Source: Selaginella moellendorffii (lineage: Eukaryota > Streptophyta > Lycopodiopsida > Selaginellales > Selaginellaceae). From it: a DNA stretch of 46,395 nt. The notes beneath the pieces were generated by a model, which ran no database searches, had not been told where the DNA came from, and saw only the letters and a program-made list of their open reading frames with translations. The position numbers were made by a program, and so were the translations under genes. Shown here piece by piece: positions 1 through 10,572 of this stretch. The stretch's first letter is position 1, and each line of letters starts with the position of its first letter. The stretch lies in contig NW_003314464.1 in the NCBI RefSeq assembly GCF_000143415.4, positions 14,294 to 60,688 on the forward strand, given 5' to 3'.

Positions 1-159
1 AATCTATAATCATACCATTGTGAAGCAACACCGGGCGCGTCTTTTAAAAATTATTTTCTATACATAAATATGCATATAAATGAAAATGACAAGGAATGAA
101 GTAAATGGCTTAAAATAAAATGCAATTGAATTATCATTAAAATGTACATCTAGGGAAGA

Positions 160-442
160 TATGATTGATGTTGTGTTTAGTAAAGATATATCAGCAAACA
201 ATAATTTTACACAGAGCAATACTTACATCACTTAATGAAGAATCATTATAAATAAATGAATAAGTATTGTCATGCAGGATGGGTAAATTGTTATCCTACA
301 AAAATATTGATAATTTTGAAAGATGACATAGTAGATTTTCCTATTGAATATCTCAACTCAATAACACCATCTGATATGCCTGCACATATTTTAAGTATTA
401 AGGTTAGATGTGTTGTTATGTTAATGCATAATCTGGATATAA
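160..442 (+). pseudogene. Helitron helicase, left fragment (broken)
   Basis: The frame from 256 contains the block FPIEYLNSITPSDMPAHIL followed by KVRCVVMLMHNLDI. This matches the late part of Pif1-type helicases carried by plant Helitrons (family form: EFLNSLTPSG-PPH-L-LKVG-P-MLLRNLD). Weaker upstream blocks (VVFSKDISANNNFTQ, then LSYKNIDNFE) extend the match back to about 160 but need a frame change and cross stops, so the gene is dead. The reading frame stops matching at 442, exactly at the left end of the inserted transposon, and resumes at 21707 with KKRLCNGEKLIVTKA. In a live Helitron this protein would unwind DNA for rolling-circle transposition. Confidence 0.75.
435..442. repeat. Left target-site duplication of the TIR transposon
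   Basis: GGATATAA directly precedes the left inverted end. The right partner at 21699-21706 is ATATATAA (6 of 8 identical). The last six bases, ATATAA, are shared and form part of the interrupted Helitron codons. Confidence 0.55.
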
Positions 443-464
443 GCTCTATTTTGTTAAAGTGGGA
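443..464 (+). repeat. Left terminal inverted repeat (22 bp)
   Basis: Begins GCTCTATTTTGT and ends AAAGTGGGA. It is identical over 22/22 bases to the reverse complement of 21677-21698. A second short inverted copy of the inner part (TCCCACTT) lies at 475-482. Confidence 0.85.
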
Positions 465-882
465 ATTGTCATTATCCCACTTGTAAAATAAGGTTTCCAA
501 ACCTTTATATAGTATATAAATATAACAAAATTCAACTACATTGAAGCACATGCCATTTTATTTTAAACAAGGAAATGTCTACTCAATCACTTCTCCTCCC
601 CCTGCCACTGCTTCACCTCTCTCTTCTCTTTGTCATCGTCGTCCAATTTCTTTCCATCCTTTTAATATTGGCTCAGTTGCTCCAAGTCTAGGTGGAGCCC
701 AAGTCCCCATTCAATCTTTACTTTCCCCCTATTAATAAAACAACTTCGTAAACTTCCAATAACATGTTGTAACACTTCTAGTATAATGCAAATCCTCTCA
801 AAGAATTGTCTTTTAATATTAATACAATGGCATGGAACCCCATGCCATAATAAGTTACATTTTTAAATAAATACATGCCATC
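465..882. other. Left subterminal non-coding region of the transposon
   Basis: No credible gene. It holds palindrome half-sites near 547-555 and 872-880 and a full 22-bp palindrome copy at 827-848 just beyond the end of the minus-strand gene, so it probably includes that gene's 3' untranslated region. Confidence 0.5.
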
Positions 883-1745
883 TCAGACTGTTATTTTTTT
901 CCTCCAACGCCTATACAATAATCTTGGAATTTCATCACTCTCCACACTATCAGGATTTAAACCCAATAGTAATGCCATCTCTTCTCTAATACATCCACGC
1001 TCATGTTCAGTGGTCGAAGAACCCATCCGGTTGAGCAGATTATAGAGATGCGGATAGTGCTTGGCTAGACAATATACATGCCATAAATGATGACTGGTGT
1101 CTGTCAGACCAAATGGCTTCTGATATACCGTTCCATCTGCCATTTGGTTGATTTCTGCAGCCACCTTCTGGACTGGCCGGTTCTCTATCACCATCGCTCC
1201 AAGCCGTTTTGCAAGGTCCCCTAGAACATACGGTTTCTTCTCCCTAGTTTCCATACTACAAGAGATGGGGTGCACTGCATATGTGTGCGTGTTCGTTGCA
1301 GTTTTAATCGGCGAGTCATCGATGATGAGGATTTCACTTGACCTAGCAGTCCGGTTCATCACTACAGCCTCTGGCTTGACGAAGATGGGCTTGCTACCCC
1401 TCACATGGACCATAGTCAAGCAATCCTCCTGCGTTAGGAGAAAGTCAAATGGTAATATTACTCGCGTTTGATCGTGCATCATCTGTAGCAATGTTAATGC
1501 ATTGTGGCGCATCATGGATGTCCAAACTCCCAATTGCAAATTGAACCCGGCCCTTTGTTTTAAGTGTCGCATGGTCATTATTAGATCCCGCAGTTTCTCC
1601 CGTGTGATTAATGTGAATCTATCTCTTTTGACCAACTTGCGACCGCAGGCTTTGGAGGGTGCAGTGACATTCGAGGACGAGCCACGCTCATGGGAGAAAA
1701 GGACACCGTTCAGATAAAAAACGATACAGTACCTTTGCCGTGACT
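883..1745 (-). CDS. Last exon: HAD/FCP1 (NLI-interacting factor)-like domain
   Basis: The exon begins after an acceptor at 1746 and ends at a stop at 885-883. The core reads VFYLNGVLFSHE, then GVWTSMMRHNALTL, then ILIIDDSPIKTA, then HPISCSMETREKKPYVLGDL. This is the layout of the FCP1/SCP-like HAD phosphatases (motif I, motif II W(T/S)S, motif IV DDSP-K). Plant relatives have LDLNG at motif I; here the first aspartate is replaced by tyrosine (FYLNG), so the catalytic nucleophile is missing if the alignment is right. The domain may then be a binding module rather than an enzyme. The final 100 residues (rich in His, Leu and Arg) are not recognised. Confidence 0.65.
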
Positions 1746-1792
1746 CTGAAATGAAATGCATTAGCATAAAAAATGGTACAAGTCAATTTTAC

Positions 1793-2380
1793 CATCTACA
1801 ATATTAGCGAATGGTGCTCCCGATGGTCGTTGAGAGGGTTTTGGTCGAGGAAACGTGAAGGGTGGAAATACTCTCCTCTGCAATGTGGGGTCAATCGCAT
1901 TCGATGGCGTGTGGGCACATGCCATTTCAGCTGTAGACTCTGGTACAACTGGCTCAACAGTGGCATGGGGTGGTTCCGATGGCGTGTGATCACACGCCAT
2001 TTCAGCTGGTGCCTCTGTTGGCAAAGTGGACATGACCGAACAGGCAGCAAGGGCGGTGTAGGGAGGTTCCAACGGCGCATAGTCAGACGATTGGGCACAC
2101 GTTGAGTCCGTTAGAAATGAGGATACGACCGGCTTGGCGGCTGGGGCGGCCTCATGCGGGTCCAATGGCGCCTGGTCACCGTCAGTTGGATACGTGGACA
2201 AGATTGACTCAGTGGTATGGGCAGCATCAAGTGGAGTGTGGTCAGCTTGCTTGGCGTTGATATGGATAGTAGCCTCCACCAGCTCTGATGACTCTTGCAG
2301 GCAAGTAGAGTCCACTGGCGGATCCATATGCATGTCCAAATATCTCCCTTCGATTGAGATGGTATCCTCCCTACTAGCTA
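1793..2380 (-). CDS. Exon with five imperfect ~29-residue Pro/Thr/Ala repeats
   Basis: The exon encodes a low-complexity region with repeats around DHTPLDAAHT, DQAPLDPHEAAPA, DYAPLEPPYTALA, DHTPSEPPHATVE and AHTPSNA. Two repeat units contain the 22-bp palindrome in frame, read as AEMACDHTPSE and AEMACAHTPSN. It is likely a disordered linker before the HAD-like domain. Flanking introns are 2381-2427 (phase 1) and 1746-1792 (47 bp, phase 1). Confidence 0.55.
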
Positions 2381-2427
2381 CTAAAAACAAACTCATTAGC
2401 ACATTGAATCGACTATACTGTATTTAC

Positions 2428-2656
2428 CATCAACTACTATTGAGGAACTAGGACCGATATCACTTGGGCACACTGCTGATTCTGAAGAATTGGACATATG
2501 TTTCGACCCTTGCTTGGCACTATCCTTCCTTGACACTAAAGGCTAGAGTTTGTATCTTAATTCAACTGAATAATCTCTACTTACCATTTGCTCTGCGACC
2601 TACATGGACAATGTTAGAAATGGTAAAAGGTTAGGAATGGATGTACTATTATTTAC
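2428..2656 (-). other. Small exons and introns of the giant gene
   Basis: Exon 2542-2428 is open (begins PLVSRKDSAKQG). It is preceded by an 8-nt exon near 2592-2585 (AGCAAATG) that restores phase between the neighbouring exons. The micro-exon is the least certain part of the model; a 15-nt alternative would break the frame. Confidence 0.4.
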
Positions 2657-3193
2657 CTGATGGTTTGTCTTGTATGACCTTCCTCCGCTGCTCTTTGGCC
2701 ACCTCAGGCTGGCTATCGTCGTCATCATCGTCGTCGTTGTTATTGTGATCGTCACCATTGTGAGGACCATCTAAGTCCTCTTCGTCCTCCTCTTCTTTGT
2801 CCTCCTCTTCGTCCTTCTGCTCTTCCTGCTCATTATCTTTCTCTGGCTCCTCATCCCCCTCCTGCATTTCTTCCATAGGCTGCTTAGGCTGGATGGCTTG
2901 TTCTTCTGGGACCATCTTGGGAAAATCATCTGGCCAAGTCTCCATCTCAAAATACAAGACATCCATAGCCTGTTTTAGTGCGTGACCTAGGACCGTATCC
3001 TCACCCGACTGTCTTAACATGGTTTTTACACGTTCTTGCACCCTTTGAAGATGACGAGATGAGAAAAATGTGGCCCTGACTTGAAAAGCATCCCTCATCT
3101 ATTGTACCTCTTCATTGAGATTGGGGAAGGGGAGTCTGCTATAGGAATCTGAGTCAGGAGGTGGTGACTGGCTGCTTTCACTCAGCCCTTGAT
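2657..3193 (-). CDS. Exon encoding a helical segment and a long acidic tract
   Basis: After an opening segment (HQGLSESSQSPPPDSDS) and an in-frame TAG at 3101-3099, the exon encodes a basic helix-like stretch (SSRHLQRVQERVKTMLRQ). Then comes a run rich in Glu/Asp (EEQKDEEEDKEEEDEEDLDG) with an Asn/Asp tract. The acidic tract is probably a disordered charged linker. The stop is preceded by CAA and could derive from a CAG Gln codon. Confidence 0.55.
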
Positions 3194-3240
3194 CTGCAAT
3201 GAATGGCATGAGCACACACGCCATAACCGTGAGGCATTAC
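3194..3240 (-). other. 47-bp intron carrying the 22-bp palindrome
   Basis: Phase 1, GT-AG. The palindrome at 3203-3224 ends 9 nt before the splice acceptor. Flanking exons (3384-3241 and 3193-2657) join in frame. Confidence 0.65.
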
Positions 3241-3384
3241 GTATCATCTTTTCGTTGCCCTTCTTCCTTTTCGAATCAAAAGCCTCTGATCCCGACGATT
3301 GTCCAACGTGCTTTCGCTTTTTATGACCACTGTCAGTTTGAGCTTGGCTGGTGCTTGCCTGTTTTGCCTTTGAAGAAGTGTCTC

Positions 3385-3433
3385 CTGCTAGGAATGGCAT
3401 GAGACCACACGCCATTGCAAATATAATTTGTAC
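3385..3433 (-). other. 49-bp intron carrying the 22-bp palindrome
   Basis: Phase 1, GT-AG. The palindrome at 3394-3415 ends 9 nt before the acceptor. The exons on both sides (90 nt and 144 nt) are exact multiples of three. Confidence 0.65.
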
Positions 3434-3523
3434 CTCCTTTTTTCCTATTGCTTGTCTGTTTGTCCTTTTTCGACGCGCCACCAGTGCGCTTTTCAGTCCT
3501 CGTGTCTGAATATTCACAACGAT

Positions 3524-3561
3524 CTATAATCAAAATGGCGTGAGGCCTCACGTGACCTTAC
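3524..3561 (-). other. 38-bp intron made almost entirely of the palindrome
   Basis: Phase 1, GT-AG, unusually short for a plant intron. The palindrome copy at 3535-3556 fills most of it, with 11 nt left before the acceptor. A palindrome-free 50-bp intron (3649-3698) precedes it. Confidence 0.6.
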
Positions 3562-3698
3562 CTTGTGCAGGTTGTGAGCTCGGCCCAACATGGGTATCTT
3601 CAACAGTAGCTGTTAACGCCGTTTCAGCATCTGGGGGTGGCCACGCTCCTGCATACAGAGCTTGTGAGATAACATTTAAACTTAAAGTGCGTACTCAC

Positions 3699-4173
3699 CA
3701 GGTTCGCAGAGAAGATACTGTTTTTCTTTGGCAACTGTAATTATATGCTCCATTGAAGTCACCTCTTCAATGGAGTTTGTCACCGCAACACACGGGACAC
3801 CCTTGAGTAGTGCGGCTCGAAAGAATAGTCCGCCGCAGTTGTACTCGACAACGCATTTGCCCTTGGAGTCGGAAGCAGGTGACCCACCCGCTATTGCGTT
3901 GAAGACCCAGCTGAGCATTTCCCATGCTGCACCTGGAGCTTTCTCTGGATTCGAAAGCTCCATAGCCATCTTCAGTTCCTCAGGCACGGGTAAATTGACC
4001 TCCCTCAGATCAATTCGATCGGCCTTGTCGAACGAAGCTGGGAAGTCACTCCAGTCCCACTCTGCTGCAGGACCAATAACAAGGGCGAGTGTGAAGATGC
4101 GGACATTCGTTGGTATCTTCTTCTTAGCCATTATCCCATGGATCTCCCGCATCTCCTTGCCTTTCAATCGAGC
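3699..4173 (-). CDS. Exon part with Rossmann/methyltransferase-like motif, 3' of the gypsy insertion
   Basis: This continues the exon interrupted at 12411. Key stretch: KGKCVVEYNCGGLFFRAALL then KGVPCVAVTNSIEEV. A beta strand, Gly-rich turn and helix followed by a second strand resembles the cofactor-binding start of SAM-dependent methyltransferases. Upstream, AAEWDWSDFPASFDKAD could be an active-site region, but no DPPY or NPPY motif is present. The assignment is tentative; another Rossmann fold is possible. Directly upstream, the frame crosses the gypsy target site: NEVKAR on the far side continues as LKGKEMREIHG here. Confidence 0.4.
4169..4173. repeat. Gypsy target-site duplication (left)
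   Basis: CGAGC, repeated at 12411-12415. Deleting the element and one copy rejoins the host frame on the minus strand. Confidence 0.9.
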
Positions 4174-5338
4174 TGTAAGGAACCGACTCCCCGAGATGTC
4201 GTAGGCTAAAGGATCCCCAAAAGCTTGACCGAAATGACAAAGAGTTCATCGGATGGGACCAAGTCGAAGATCGAGTCCAAGACCAACTCTAGGACCGAGT
4301 TCGAGATAGAGTCCAGAATCGAGTCCGAGACCGACTCGGGGACCGAGTTTGAGTCCGAGTTCGACACCGAGTTCGAGACGGAGTCCGAGATCCGAAATCG
4401 GGTCCGAGACCGAGTCCAAGGTCGAGTCCGAGGTCGGGTCCGAGATCGGGTTCGAGATCGAGTCCGAGATCGAGTCCGAGACCAAATCCGAAGTCGGATC
4501 CGAAATCGGGTCCGAGATCGAGCCAGAGACTAAGTCCAAATACTAATACGGGTCAAGGGGTGAAAGCCCAAAGCGTGCATCTCCCAGGGGGGGGGGGGGG
4601 GGGCTGCAGGGGGTTCCAAAAGTATAGTAGGGATAGTGAGGTCCAGGAACCAGTCTTGAAGGAACTCTCCGGTGGTGCTTCCAAACTGACTTGAGGTTGA
4701 GACTGGGGCCGAGGGGCCTTGGGTGGGAGTGAGCATGGGCCTGAGTGGTGCCGGAGGGGCCACCCAGGGAAGTGCTCAAGAGCAGCTCCCACTCCCGAAA
4801 GGGAAACCGACTGCGGTGCTCCCGGCTCAGGTGGAGTGGTGCCCCACTTGAGTACCTTGTGGCTCATTGGTCCTCGCCCTTCCTAGGGGCTTGGGCCTTC
4901 CCTTCGGGATGAAAGTGGGGGGGTAGAGGTACCCATACCGGGCCGTTAGGCCATGGTGTTTTGCCCCGACATCCCGAAGCAAGTGCTGCACCCAAGACTT
5001 GGGATTTAGAGGGTCCCATGATCAAGTCTTGTGGTACCAAGGGGTGTTAGGAATCTGGAGGCTTGGTGTGCTTGGCTGTTTGTGCCTGCGGGGAGTGTAG
5101 CCGAACCTTAAGTCCAGTCTAACCCGGGGAGGGGGATTGGGAGAGATTTGGGAATCCGTAGATGGATGGCTAACACTCCGTTGTTCATGTAGTAAGTAGT
5201 TGAAACCAAGTAGGACCAAGTAGGAGCTGGTACCATAGGCGGGAACCTTGGCGAGGGAACTTAGCACAAGCCAAGGCAGAGTTGGTCGGATAGACGAGGT
5301 AAGCTGGCAAATTGGAAAGGAAAAATTTGTGGCTTACA
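4174..5338 (+). repeat. 5' LTR of the gypsy element
   Basis: 1165 bp, starts TGTAAGGAACCGAC and ends GTGGCTTACA. It contains a degenerate GAGTCCGAGACC-type minisatellite (about 4255-4545) and a run of about 18 G (near 4588-4603). The G run is much shorter in the 3' LTR. Confidence 0.95.
4255..4545. repeat. Degenerate hexamer/dodecamer minisatellite in the 5' LTR
   Basis: Units such as GAGTCCGAGACC and GAGATCGAGTCC repeat with variation. The 3' LTR has the matching tract at about 11336-11617, and a solo LTR at 27716-28150 has a related one. Open frames through it (for example Glu-Ser-Glu-Thr repeats) are a by-product of the repeat. Confidence 0.85.
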
Positions 5339-5341
5339 ATT

Positions 5342-5353
5342 TGGTATCAGAGC
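5342..5353 (+). promoter_or_regulatory. Primer-binding site (initiator Met-tRNA)
   Basis: TGGTATCAGAGC lies 3 nt after the 5' LTR. It is the complement of the 3' end of plant initiator Met-tRNA and primes minus-strand DNA synthesis. Confidence 0.9.
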
Positions 5354-8300
5354 TTCTTCCTCAGTTCTAGCGAAGGATAGAGGCGGATTGCTGGGAGATG
5401 GCGAGGGCAGGACGTAAGAGAACCCAGGCAGAGACGGAACCTCCTCCAGAGCTGGAGCCTCCGGTCGAACAGGAGGCTATGGATGAGGAATCCTTGCATG
5501 AGGAGGACTCCAGTGAGGCAACTTCCAAATAGGAGTCTGGTGGTGAGGTTCGGTCGTCCAAGGCTCGATTGGATGCTCTAGAAGGACAATTGGCACAGAC
5601 CAATGCCCTGCTAAAGACTCTCATACGCAAGCTAAAGCGTGACGAGAAGCGGAAGAAAAAGCGAAAGACTGCGGATGCTGGTAGCGCAGAAGGTGCGGAC
5701 CCTTCGGCAGGGACTGAGGCAAAACCAGACAAGGTCGAAAAGACCAAAGTGGAATCAGTCCCTCAGGCAGTTCCCAAGTACAAACCAAAGCCCCCACCGG
5801 TCTTCAAGGGAGTGAACGACTATAAGGTGGTGGAGGATTGGTTTTACGATATGGAGGACTACTTCCGAGCGTTGTGATTACCGAGCTCAAAGAAGGTCCC
5901 ATGTGCAAAACCATACTTGGCGGATAATGCCAAGTCTTGGTGGAGAACGACAGAGGCCAACGAAGGATCGGTGGCCACTTGGGAAATGATGAAGGCAAGG
6001 ATCCGCGCAACTTACGTTCCTCCGAATGCTACTCTGCATCTAAGGGACGAGCTGAGTAGGCTGAAGCAGACTGGAACCATTCAGGAGTATGTGAATGGGT
6101 TTATGGCAAAGAGGATACTTGTCACGGACATGGGGGATATGGATGCGTTCCATGCCTTCATATCAGGTTTGCAAACCTTGGCTCGCGGCGAGGTAATGCG
6201 GTGGAACCCGACCAACTACAAGGAAGCGTTGGATGCGGCCATCAAGGTGCATTTCAACGATAACCTGCGAAAGGGGAACACGACGGGGTCGGGATCCACG
6301 TTTAGCAAAGGGGCCAAACCAAGGGGAACGTTTAGCAGAGGGAAATTCAAGAAGAGTTTCTCTAAGAATGAGTCCTCGAGGTTCCGGAAAGGCAGATCCG
6401 ATGGCCAGCGAGCGAGTACTTGGGGGAGCTAAGCGAAAAGAGACAAACCCATGGATAAGAAGGTCAAGTCGTATAGCAGCGTGGGAAACAATGTATGCTA
6501 CAACTGCGGTGAAGCAGGACACTTCTCGAGGGAATGTCCCTACTCGAAGAAGGCCAGAGCCAATATGGCCATCAAGTCGGGTGAAGTCCAAACGGAGGTA
6601 TGTGATCCAGTCCCTAACTCAAAGTTACTCATTACACAAGCAACTTTGGTAGAGAGTCGTTCGCGACATCTACTAGCCCTCCAAAGGAAGCTCAGAGGTA
6701 GCTTTGTTAAAATCCTTATTGACACGGGTGCTTCGGATAATTTTGTGGCTGCAAACATAGTCTGGCAAGCCGGACTAACGGTGCAGCGGCTAGGCGATCC
6801 AAGGACTATAGAGTTTGTTCAAGGTAGCCAAAGCACCGATGAGGTACTTCGACAAGCGAGAGTCGAAGTGGGGACTTGGAAGGTGGACATGGATTTCACC
6901 ATGTTGGACATGGCGGGATTTGACGTGATCTTCGGAATGGACTGGTTCAATCGATTTGTGGTAGCCCTGCATGGACAAGGTAGAAATCTTGTGGTACTGG
7001 CGAATGCCCAAGGAAGAAGATCTAGGGTGGAGGCCCAAGATCCAAAGGTAGGGCAAAGCATGGCCAAAGATTCCTGCTTAAACCTGGTGTCCACGAGAGG
7101 ACAACTAACTAAAGGAACTAAGGCGGCCTTTTTGTGCTTACTCTCGGTGAAGAGTGACAAAAAGACAGGAATGGAAGAAGTACCTTTAGTGATCCAGCAG
7201 GTGTTGGACCAATTCCAGGATACCATGCCGGAGGAGCTACCGGCGGGGCTACCCCCAGCACGACCGATAGAACATAAGATTGAGCTGGTCGAGGGTGCTG
7301 AGGCAGTGGTTCGTCCCCCTTATCGTTTGAACGAAAAAGAACTCAAGGAGCTCAAGTGCCAACTAGAGGAGTTGGTGGACAAAGGGTATGTTAGGTTGAG
7401 CAAGTCGCCGTATGGGGCGCCGGTGTTATTTGTGAAAAAGAAAGATGGATCTATGCGCATGTGCATAGACTACCGGTTGCTCAACAAGTATACAAAGAAG
7501 AACAAGTACCCTTTGCCAAGGATTGAGGACCTGTTCGATAGGTTGGGAAAGGCAAAATACTTCTCGAGGATTGACCTAAGGTCAGGATACTACCAGATCA
7601 GGGTAACCGAGGAAGATGTCGAGAAGACAACCTGTCGAACGAGGTATGGGAGCTTTGACTTTCTGGTGATGCCCTTCGGGCTATGTAATGCACCAGTAAC
7701 GTTTTTGGTGCTAATGAACCACATCTTTGTACCCTATCTGGATCACTTCGTGGTCGTCTATATCGACGACATCCTGATCTATAGCGAGACGCTAGAGGAG
7801 CATGCCGAACACTTGGCGAAGGTGTTTGAGAAACTAAGGGAACACAAACTGTATGCTAAAGAGAGCAAATGTGACTTTGCTCAACAAGAGGTAAAGTTTC
7901 TTGGGCATGTGGTGGGCCAGGACGGGCTCAAGGTGGACCCGGAGAAGGTCCAAGCGATCCAGGAATGGGAGCGACCATCCAATGTACACGAGTTGAGGGC
8001 ATTCCTGGGGCTATGCAACTACTATCGAAAGTTTATCAGACACTATTCGAGAGTAGCCCTGCCTTTAACGGACCAAACGGGAAAAGGGAAGATGGTGTGG
8101 ACAGCGGAATGCGAGGCGGCATTCTTCCACCTCAAAGGGAAGTTGAGGAAGGCTCCCGTATTGGCATTATCAGACTTTGGTAAGGACTTTGAGGTAGAAA
8201 CGGATGCTTCGGACTTTGCGTTGGGCACAGTTTGAAGCAAGACAACCATCCGGTAGCGTTCTTCTCGAAGAAGTTGGACAAGGCTCAACGGAAGTGGCCT

Positions 8301-9270
8301 GCCCACGAGAAGGAATTGTTTGTGGTGGTCAAGGTGCTGAAGGAGTGGCGACACTACCTTGGGAGACACTTCAAGGTTTACACGGACAATGTGGCAACGA
8401 AACACTTCTTGTCACAGCCCGACCTAAGAGGGAAACAAGGTCGGTGGGCCAATGCCTTCGCTGAGTTTGATTGCGAGATTCTGTACAAGCCTGGGAAGAG
8501 CAACATCGTGGCGGATGCGCTAAGTCGAAAAGCGAGCTTGAGGTTGGCAATATCCAGCGCAACAGCAACCTTCTGGGACGATGTGCGGATAGCATATGAG
8601 AACGATGGTCTAGCACAAGAAGTGTTGCTGAGGAATCTAGAGGTGCGGGAAGCTCACCAGAGAGGTGAGCTGCCAGCAGAGGAGAAAATGGGCTATGCAG
8701 AACGCAACGGACTCATCTATTACAAGCAAACGAGGGTGTATGTTCCAGAAGGGGAACTAAGGAAGGTGGCCTTAGAAGAGTGTCATGACGGACCTCTTGC
8801 GGGACACGACGGAGTGCCCAAGACGATGGGCTTACTCAAAAGGAAGTACCATTGGCCAGATATGGCTAAGGACGTCCAAGACTATGTAAAGACATGTCCA
8901 ACATGTCAGCAGGTAAAAGCCGTGACTAAGGCTAGTGGGGGCTTGTTGCAAAGCATCCCAATTCCAGATCGCCCGTGGAAATGTCTTACGATGGACTTCA
9001 TCACGGGACTCCCCCCAAGCGAGGGGTTTGATGCGATATTCGTGGTGGTGGACCGATTTTCTAAAATGGCAAATTTCATACCCACCACAACGGAAGTGGA
9101 TGCGGAAGGTGTGGCGAAGCTGTTCTTCGAACAAGTGGTTTGAGTGCGGGGAAGGCTGGAAGAGATCATCTCAGATCGAGATAAAATCTTCACCAGTAGG
9201 TTTTGGAGGACTCTCCTGGAACAGTATCGCACCAAGCTAAAATTCAGCACAGCCTATCACCCACAGACAG

Positions 9271-9317
9271 GTATTGGGTATTAAGTCAAGTTTAATGGCA
9301 CTAACACTTCTTGACAG
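9271..9317 (+). other. 47-bp spliceosomal-type intron in the integrase core
   Basis: It begins GTATTGGG and ends TTGACAG. Removing it restores HPQT-DGQTKRVNRQL, the conserved integrase block; leaving it in gives stops. The size equals host introns. Confidence 0.75.
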
Positions 9318-9735
9318 ACGGACAAACAAAAAGGGTGAATAGGCAGCTGGAGGATTATTTGCGATGCTATGTCTCGGGAGACCAGACCGATTGGGTAAGT
9401 CATTTGGGACTTGCGGACATGTGTTATAACAACTCACCACATTTGAGTATCGGGGTGAGTCCATGGGAAGTCATCAATGGGCGAGCTATTGAAGGTCCTG
9501 TGGAACTCGGCGTGGCCGAGTATCATGGAGAGTTGCCCGCAGTAGAGGCATTCACGGCGGAAAGACTCAGCATTTGGAATCTAGTGAGGGATTCCTTGGA
9601 ACGGGCTCAACAAAGGCAAACCAAATACGCGAACCAGAAGCGTCGGGATGTAGAGTTCCAAGCTGGGGAGAAGGTGTGGCTGAACACCAAGAACCTCAGA
9701 CTACCAAGTGGGATCAGCCGAAAGTTGACCCAAAG

Positions 9736-9787
9736 GTAAAGATGCATGTATTCCTGTAAATGAATTGATCTTGAGTTCCTTAAGCAG
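9736..9787 (+). other. 52-bp spliceosomal-type intron at the integrase C-terminus
   Basis: It begins GTAAAGATG and ends TTAAGCAG. Removing it joins KLTQR to FAGPYKIEARIGKVAYRL, the conserved GPY/F-type segment. Confidence 0.75.
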
Positions 9788-10058
9788 GTTTGCGGGGCCT
9801 TACAAGATTGAGGCACGAATCGGTAAAGTGGCTTACCGACTCCGACTTCCTCGAGAGATGGGGAAGATGCACCCAGTGTTCCACGTGAACTTACTCAAGC
9901 CGTACTTTGAGGATCCGCTTCGCAAGGACCAAGTGAGACCTTTACCTGAGGTTATCCAAGGGGAAGAGGAATACGAAGTTGAGGCCATCCTCAATGCGCG
10001 CAAGAGCAAGCGACAAGGACGCAAGGTGAGAGAGTTCCATGTGAAGTGGAAAGGATTT

Positions 10059-10221
10059 TGTAGCGCACCTTATCTCTCTCCCCTTAAGCCAACTGGAAAA
10101 GGGGCAATTTGCTTGATGAGAGAGCCCTTAGTGGCTATTTTATCCCCATTTATCCCCCAAGGTTCCAAGGATCCACGGTGACAGTATATCCAAATCTCAT
10201 CCCATGATCACATGCGCTACA
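10059..10221 (-). repeat. TRIM terminal repeat (3' LTR in element orientation)
   Basis: Differs from the right copy by one extra T in the AATTTGC segment and one base at position 5 of the repeat. Confidence 0.92.
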
Positions 10222-10572
10222 CTCACCCCCCCTTCAGAGATGTCAATGTCCTCATTGACTATTGACTAGCAACCCCTACTGAGCCAAGGGGAACCAGCAC
10301 CTCCATTTCCGCACTCAATCTACCAATCCTTCCATTGTGTAGACTAGCTATTCCATGTGAGGCAACTAGTCATCCACCCGTACCGCAGTCCCACGGTGGA
10401 TACCTTCGTCCGTGGATACTCCACACAAGAGGAAGGACGTACGCATGGATGCCCAATACGTACGATTTCAAATTTAGGGGTAGGAATATACCTTGCTCAA
10501 GGGTATATTATACTTTTTAAGTAGCCACTAATCAATGGGAATCGAACCCGTGCCATTTGCTCTGATACCAAT

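Noticed and set aside
4246-4546. ORFs rich in Glu-Ser-Glu-Thr or Ser-Asp-Pro in the LTR
   Set aside because: By-products of the hexameric minisatellite; the same frames appear in the other LTR with indels.
4530-5267. Several proline-rich minus ORFs in the 5' LTR (and the same set in the 3' LTR)
   Set aside because: Non-coding LTR sequence; present only because GC-rich LTR lacks stops in antisense.
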